A stretch of DNA of 64,000 bases from Laguncularia racemosa. Taxonomy: Eukaryota > Streptophyta > Magnoliopsida > Myrtales > Combretaceae. The notes under the pieces were generated by a model. It saw nothing but the letters and a program-made list of their open reading frames with translations, was not told where the DNA came from and made no database searches. The position numbers and the translations under genes are program-made. The stretch is taken from assembly GCA_037954665.1 (NCBI GenBank), contig JBBMOL010000245.1:558001-622000 (forward strand). The letters run 5' to 3'. This document shows positions 58,890-64,000 of this stretch, piece by piece (the first letter of the stretch is position 1; every line of letters begins with the position of its first letter).

Positions 58890-60605
58890 ATGCATATCAT
58901 TCGTGCATTCATTACACTAAAAGCAAAACAAAATGCGAATCCAGGTATCAAAATAGCTTCCAAACAATCGAACCCTCCTAGAAGCCCAGTTCTCACGCGC
59001 TCAAGAACAAAAATGACCAATAGCAGTGACAACCACAACAACACCAATGCTGAAGCTGCCTCGGACTCTAGGATCATGTCCCTAGAAGAAACAATCCAAC
59101 AACTGGCTGCCCAGGTTCACCTCTTAACTGAAAGCATCGACCTCCTGCGCAACACTCAGCCAACCCAGTTAGAGTATTCAAGGGCCAGAAAGGGAAAAGC
59201 AGTGGAGGGACAGCCTCCGAAATATGAGGAGATCAATTCCCACCTTAACCCGGCTTTTGAATATGAGCCAAAAGTCAACCAGGGGCCGACCTCTGACGAC
59301 CTGAAGAGTGAAATGGAAGAGAGGCAGAAAGAGATGGAGAAACGACTCTTCCAGCAGCTCCATGACAAGATGAGAACCATTGAGGGCCCTGACGGTTTTG
59401 AATAGGTCGGAATCACCAACCTGCCAGCATACAGAGAAGAGGCATACCCCGAGAAGTTCAAGACCCCAGATTTCGAAAAGTATGATGGGACCGGCTGCCC
59501 CAAAATGCATACCAGGCTATATGCCGGAAAATGAGCAAGTATGCTCAATACGACTAGCTTATGCTCCAGACATTCCAAGACAGCCTCACAGGCCCTACAT
59601 TGGTCTGGTATGCCCACTTGGATTTCAACATCGTCAACACCTAGGAGAAGCTAGCCCGGGCGTTTTATGATCAATATAAGTTCAATATGGAAGTCGCCCC
59701 ATCTATAATCGACTTGGGGAGTCTCCAGAAAAGACATGCTGAGCCGTTCAAGGAGTATGCTCAGCGTTGGAGAGCCCAGGCCGCCAAGGTAGCAACCCCG
59801 ATATCTGAAAATGAATTGACATCCATATTTGTCAATACCCTGGACAAGACCTACTTTTCACATCTGGTAGGCCAGACCTCCTCCAGTTTTGCAGAGGTAG
59901 TGGCTGGGGTGCAGGATTGAGAATGCCATCACTACCGGTAAACTCCAAACAATGGAGCCTCCTAGGGTCACACCGACACAAAGGCCTGTGGGAGGAAACA
60001 GAGCTAAGGAGTCCACAGTCAGCACGGTCCACTCCGATAAAGTAGAAAAAGCCGGGACTCGTGTTACATTTCAGACCACGAGTACCCTAGTCCAGTAACC
60101 CACGATGGGTCAAACTCAGGTTGTCAGGGTCCCAAGGCAGTTCACTCCAATCCCCATCCCACTCAGTCAAGTCTTCGCTCGGTTGAGGGCGGACAACTTA
60201 ATTAGCTTCGAGATCCCCAACGACCGATACAAGCCCAAGAACTTTAACTCAAATCTCAAGTGTGACTACCACATGGGTCAGGAGGGGCATTCCACAGATA
60301 GGTGCTGGAGGCTCCGACACAAAATCCAAGATTTAATTGATGCAGGAATCATACAATTGGATTTCGTGAACGCCCTAGCACCCAATGTCAACACCAACCC
60401 ACTGCCCAATCACAAGCCCGCCATCAACATGATAACATCAGAGGAGTCAGCTCCTAAAGAAGCCCCAAGGCAGAATATGACAGAGCAACAGAAGAAGCAA
60501 TCCCACCAAGCTCTAAAGGAAACACCAAAGGCTCACATTAAAAGAAGGTGGTTAGTTGGAGACCCAACGGTCGGCACTTTAGGGGAATCACACGGGAGAT
60601 TTTAG
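58890..60605 (+). pseudogene. Element D gag, broken
   Basis: The N-terminal part 58890-59405 (RTKMTNSSDNHNNTN, then a coiled-coil stretch IMSLEETIQQLAAQVHLL) ends in a stop; the frame continues to FKTPDFEKYDGTGCP, then a frameshift near 59530 leads to the capsid part (FKEYAQRWRAQAAKVATP, SFAEVVAGVQD) at 59687-59920. The C-terminal part 60105-60605 has a zinc-binding C-x2-H-x4-H-x4-C-like sequence (CDYHMGQEGHSTDRC) and RHKIQDLIDAG, both standard for Tat gag. The start codon is uncertain; MTNSSD at about 59013 is an alternative. Confidence 0.8.
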
Positions 60606-60611
60606 TATTTA

Positions 60612-62017
60612 GTGAACTATTCTTATACCCCGTCTGAGCAAGGGCCACCTAGCGGATGGGGACCGGAGTTTGAGAAAGAGGACAACCCAGCAAAGGAAGA
60701 GGGGAAGACTGTCTACATTATCAACTCTCATCAGAAGCCCAGGGTTATACAGTGCTATGAGGGACAATCAACTGAGGTACAAATCCCAAGAAAAAGATAT
60801 GTATTCAATGTCCCGATACCGGCAGAGAATTACAAGGCTGCACCGTTTGACTATCGGGCCCTCGAACAAGAGCGACCTCCTATAGTGGGAGGCATCACCC
60901 GCTCTGGGAGATTATATGATCCAAAGTATAAAGGCCCGACTGAAGAGCCCACCGTGGAAAAAGGGGAAGAAGAGGAAGAGGGATTTGCTGCGTTTACGAA
61001 GATGGTTAAGGCCAGCGAATACAAGATCATGGAACAATTAAATAAGGTTCTAGCGCAGATATCACTCATGGGCCTTCTCACAACATCCGAGCCTCATAGG
61101 GAAGCACTCTTTAAAGTGCTGAAAAAGATTCAGGTCCCGGAAGGTATCGCTACAGACAAATTAGGTCACATGGCGGACTCTATCTTCGCAATGGACCAAA
61201 TATCCTTCTCTCCGGAAGAGCTAGGAGAAGAGGGAGACCAACATACCAAACCACTGTTCATAGTGGTCAGATGCAACGACACCAATGTCTCTCGGGTACT
61301 TATCGATAATGAATCATCTCTCAATGTTTGCCCATTAGCGACACTCGACTTATTGGGGGTAGATCCAAGCAACATAAAACCTAGCTCCACGGTAGTTAGA
61401 GCCTTCGACGGGTCCAAAAGAGACATAGTAGGGGAGGTGGGCCTACCGGTGGAAATCGATCCACAAATATTCCACATCTCCTTCCAGGTCCTTGACATCC
61501 CAAGGTCTTTCAACCTGCTTTTGGGACGACCCTGGATACATGCTGCTGGAGCCATCCCCTCTAGTCTCCACCAAAAGGTCAAATTCATTGCAAACGGGCA
61601 GATAGTCACTGTATTGGGCGAGCAGGATTACGTCATATATAAGGAGACTGCCATACCTTACATTGGGGAAGAGGATTCAAAAGACCTGGGGCTGTAGATC
61701 TTCAATGAAGTGAACATGGTAACCAGCAAAGAGGGCCATCAGTTTAAAGAGGGGCAGCATGGGACGTTTGGACTAGGGTACATTCCTACGGCCGCAGAAG
61801 AAGCGCAAACAAAAGGTGTCAAAGGCAGAATAAGGGAGAAGCTGACCGACACCCAGATGTGCATCCCACCTCTCCAACAATCTTTCTGAAAGGCAAACGT
61901 CATTCAAGAGCTTCGGATAAATGAAGAGGACGATAGCAAAGGGAAATCAACCCCCCGCACGTCCAACCAGCATCCGACTCGAAACAATTGGTTTTGTTAT
62001 CCTATCAGTAGCGCTAG
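60612..62017 (+). pseudogene. Element D protease
   Basis: Same frame as gag C-terminus. Retropepsin domain with VSRVLIDNESSLNVCPLATL (active site D-N-E where D-N-G is usual in this lineage) and FNLLLGRPWIHAAGAIPSSL. Stops at 61695-61697 and about 61888. The frame then continues to a donor-like CTAG|GTTAGC at 62018. Confidence 0.8.
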
Positions 62018-62131
62018 GTTAGCTCAAAAGTAGAGAAAAATTATTAAACAAATTTTATTGAGACTCTTTATCAAGTTCAATTACAGTTTGTTTTTTTTCT
62101 TCTTATATATATATGCTTTCATTTTACTCAG
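62018..62131 (+). other. Candidate intron between protease and polymerase, element D
   Basis: GT at 62018-62019 and a T-rich tract ending ATTTTACTCAG at 62131; about 114 nt, with in-frame stops inside. Ogre elements are known to splice an intron here. Confidence 0.5.
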
Positions 62132-64000
62132 ATCTCCTACCATCGAACATCAGGGATATTTCGCGCAGGTAGAAAGTAAAAACGCTGATATCGTTTCCAA
62201 CGCTGCTGGGTCAGTTGTTGAAGGCGATATCTTAGACCACGAAATAATGCAAGAAAATTGGCTAAAACATGAACAAAGCGGAATCTCGATCGACGAGCCT
62301 GTGGAGACAATAAATCTAGGAAGCATGGAAAACCCTAAGAACCTCAAAATCGGGACCAATTTGAGTGCCGAGCAAAAACATGAGATAACCGAACTATTAA
62401 CGGAATATGCAGATATGTTTGCCTAGTCGTACGGTGACATGCCAGGGCTAGACCAGCCAATAGTAGTTCATAGGCTTCCCACAAGGGAAGATGTCAAACC
62501 TAAAAAACAAAAACTGAGAAGATTTAGGCCTGACATTTTATTAAAAATCAAAGAAGAAGTCAAGAAACTACTAAAAGTGGGGTTCATTGACGTATCCGAC
62601 TACCCAGAATGGGTAGCAAATATAGTCCCCGTCATGAAAAAGAACGGAAAAGTACGCGTATGCGTAAACTTTCGGGACTTAAACCAAGCCACGCCAAAAG
62701 ATAACTTCCCCCTACCTCACATTGATGTTCTAGTAAACAACACTGCGGGAAACCATCTCGTCTCATTCATGGACGGTTTCTCAGGATATAATCAAATAAA
62801 AATGGCTGAGGAAGATAAAACCAAAACAACCTTCATCACAACATGGGGGACTTTCTGTTACAAAGTCATGCCCTTCGGTTTGAAAAACGCCGGGGCAACG
62901 TATCAAAGAGCCATGGTCGCTATACTTCACGATATGATGCATCGAGAGGTTGAAGTATATGTCAACGACATGATAGCTAAATCCAAAAAAGGAGAAAACC
63001 ATATAGATATCCTAAGGAAATTGTTTAAACGACTGAGAAAATTCTAGCTCAAGTTAAACCCAGAAAAATGTACTTTCGGGGTCACAACGGGGAAATTGTT
63101 AGGGTTTGTCATAATCCAGGAGGGCATTAAAATCGACCCTGACAAGGTAAAGTCCATATTAGAATTACCTTCCCTACGCTCCGTTAAAGAAGTAAGAAGC
63201 TTATTGGGAAGATTAAATTACATAGCTCGTTTTATCTCACAGCTCACCGACAAATGCCGGCCATTATTCCGTCTGTTGAAGAAGAACACCACAATAGAAT
63301 GGGACGACGAATGCGAAGAGGCATTCGAAACAATCAAAGACTATCTTACAAAACCTCCGGTCTTGATAGTCCCGAAACAAGGAAAGCCCTTATTCTTATA
63401 CCTCACTATACTCCCTGAATCCATGGGATGTGTGCTGGGGCAGAAAGATGACGAGGGAAGAGAGCGTTCCATATATTATCTGAGCAAGAAGTTCACAGAT
63501 GGGGAACAGAGGTACTTAGAGGTGGAGAAGACGTGTTGTGCTCTAATTTGGGTCATGCATCGACTAAGGCAATACACCCTTTATTACCATATTGAACTGC
63601 TAACAAGACATGATCCCTTGAAATACTTGGCAGAGAAACCAGCCTTAATAGGGAGAATCTCTAAGTGGCAAATGCTCCTATCCGAGTTTGACATCACATA
63701 CGTAAATCAGAACTCGATGAAAGGGCAAGCCTTAGCCGACCAGTTGGCGGAACACCCTGTCGAAACAGATTCCCAAGAACTACAGGCCCAATTTCCGGAT
63801 GAGAATATATTGACAGTGGAAAATATGCCAGTAGAAGACTTTGGGATAGAACAGAACCTGAAATGGAAATTGTTTTTCGATGGAGCCGCTAATGTATTCG
63901 GTTGTGGGGTTGGGGCAGTATTGATATCCTCGGACGGCACTTAATTCCCTGCAGCGACAAGACTTACATTTCCCTATACCAATAATATCGCAGAATATGA
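62132..64000 (+). pseudogene. Element D reverse transcriptase and tandem RNase H domains, partial
   Basis: From 62132 in one frame: SAEQKHEITELLTEYADMFA, a stop at 62424-62426, then RT motifs NIVPVMKKNGKVRVCVNFRD, FMDGFSGYNQIKM, MPFGLKNAGATYQRAM and VYVNDMIAKS (catalytic V-D-D is V-N-D); a stop at 63045-63047; thumb and RNase H (LGRLNYIARFISQLTDKCRP, YYLSKKFTDGEQRYLEVEK, HDPLKYL); then a second RNase H starting KLFFDGAANVFGCGVGAVL, a stop at 63942-63944 and FPYTNNIAEY at the right edge. Integrase is outside the window. Confidence 0.9.

Larger units (their letters stand above)
54709..64000 (+). mobile_element. Element D: Ogre/Tat LTR retrotransposon, runs off right edge
   Basis: 5' LTR 54709-56729, primer site 56733-56750, leader, ORF1 57243-58745, gag from 58890, protease to about 62017, candidate intron 62018-62131, reverse transcriptase and RNase H from 62132, and a second RNase H beginning near 63850. 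Extra ORF1, an intron between protease and polymerase, and a second (archaeal-type) RNase H are diagnostic of Ogre/Tat. Integrase and the 3' LTR lie beyond the window. GC content is higher than the surroundings. Stops and at least one frameshift show it is not autonomous now. Confidence 0.9.

Noticed and set aside
59156..61609. Minus-strand open frames of 70-150 codons
   Set aside because: Antisense shadows of element D gag and protease, Ser-rich as expected.

Overview
The window is nuclear DNA of a flowering plant, very probably a eudicot: one intron-containing plant gene, plant-type LTR retrotransposons with tRNA primer sites, hAT transposon relics, a decayed organellar rRNA insertion, and long AT-rich gene-free stretches. 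The species cannot be named from the sequence.

Layout. Positions 259-2919 (minus) hold the first three exons of a Tm-1-like (UPF0261) gene that runs off the left edge; it is the only apparently intact host gene. 3257-5850 is a hAT relic with a broken BED zinc finger. 6268-9401 is non-coding repetitive DNA ending in decayed TATA/CATA-rich repeats. 9592-11405 (minus) is a pseudogene of the plant TDP1-beta type (tyrosyl-DNA phosphodiesterase family), interrupted by an old LTR. 13285-37871 is one nested block: an Ogre/Tat-like element (A) flanked by the target duplication gtatg, carrying a gag-protease-only element (C, 18117-25191, minus, duplication ctgca) in its interior and a Gypsy chromovirus-like element (B, 29216-36107, duplication ccctc) in its 3' LTR. 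38220-42480 holds two adjacent broken hAT transposase genes. 45148-45370 repeats the 5' flank of the Tm-1-like gene, and 45530-46575 is a deleted hAT element. 51118-51420 is a decayed organellar large-subunit rRNA piece. 51774-53686 is a TIR element enclosing a fragment of an Ogre-type LTR. From 54709 to the right edge lies a second Ogre/Tat element (D) with 5' LTR, primer site, ORF1, gag, protease, candidate intron, reverse transcriptase and two RNase H domains.

How it fits together. A and D belong to the same lineage. A keeps only LTRs, leader, a broken ORF1 and an 80-bp tandem array, so it looks non-autonomous; D encodes the full set but has several stops, one frameshift and altered catalytic residues. 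C also lacks polymerase, yet has two LTRs of equal length and very similar sequence, so it probably moved with proteins supplied by another element.

The most interesting signals are in the A and D control regions. A foldable module of about 75 nt, with compensatory stem changes, occurs in the A LTRs and in the leaders of both elements. A splice donor is conserved in the LTRs of A and D, and in D an acceptor directly abuts the ORF1 start codon. Pol III A/B-box-like sequences sit inside the LTRs, and a primer-site-like decoy lies near each LTR end. All were found by eye and need the computations named in each finding.
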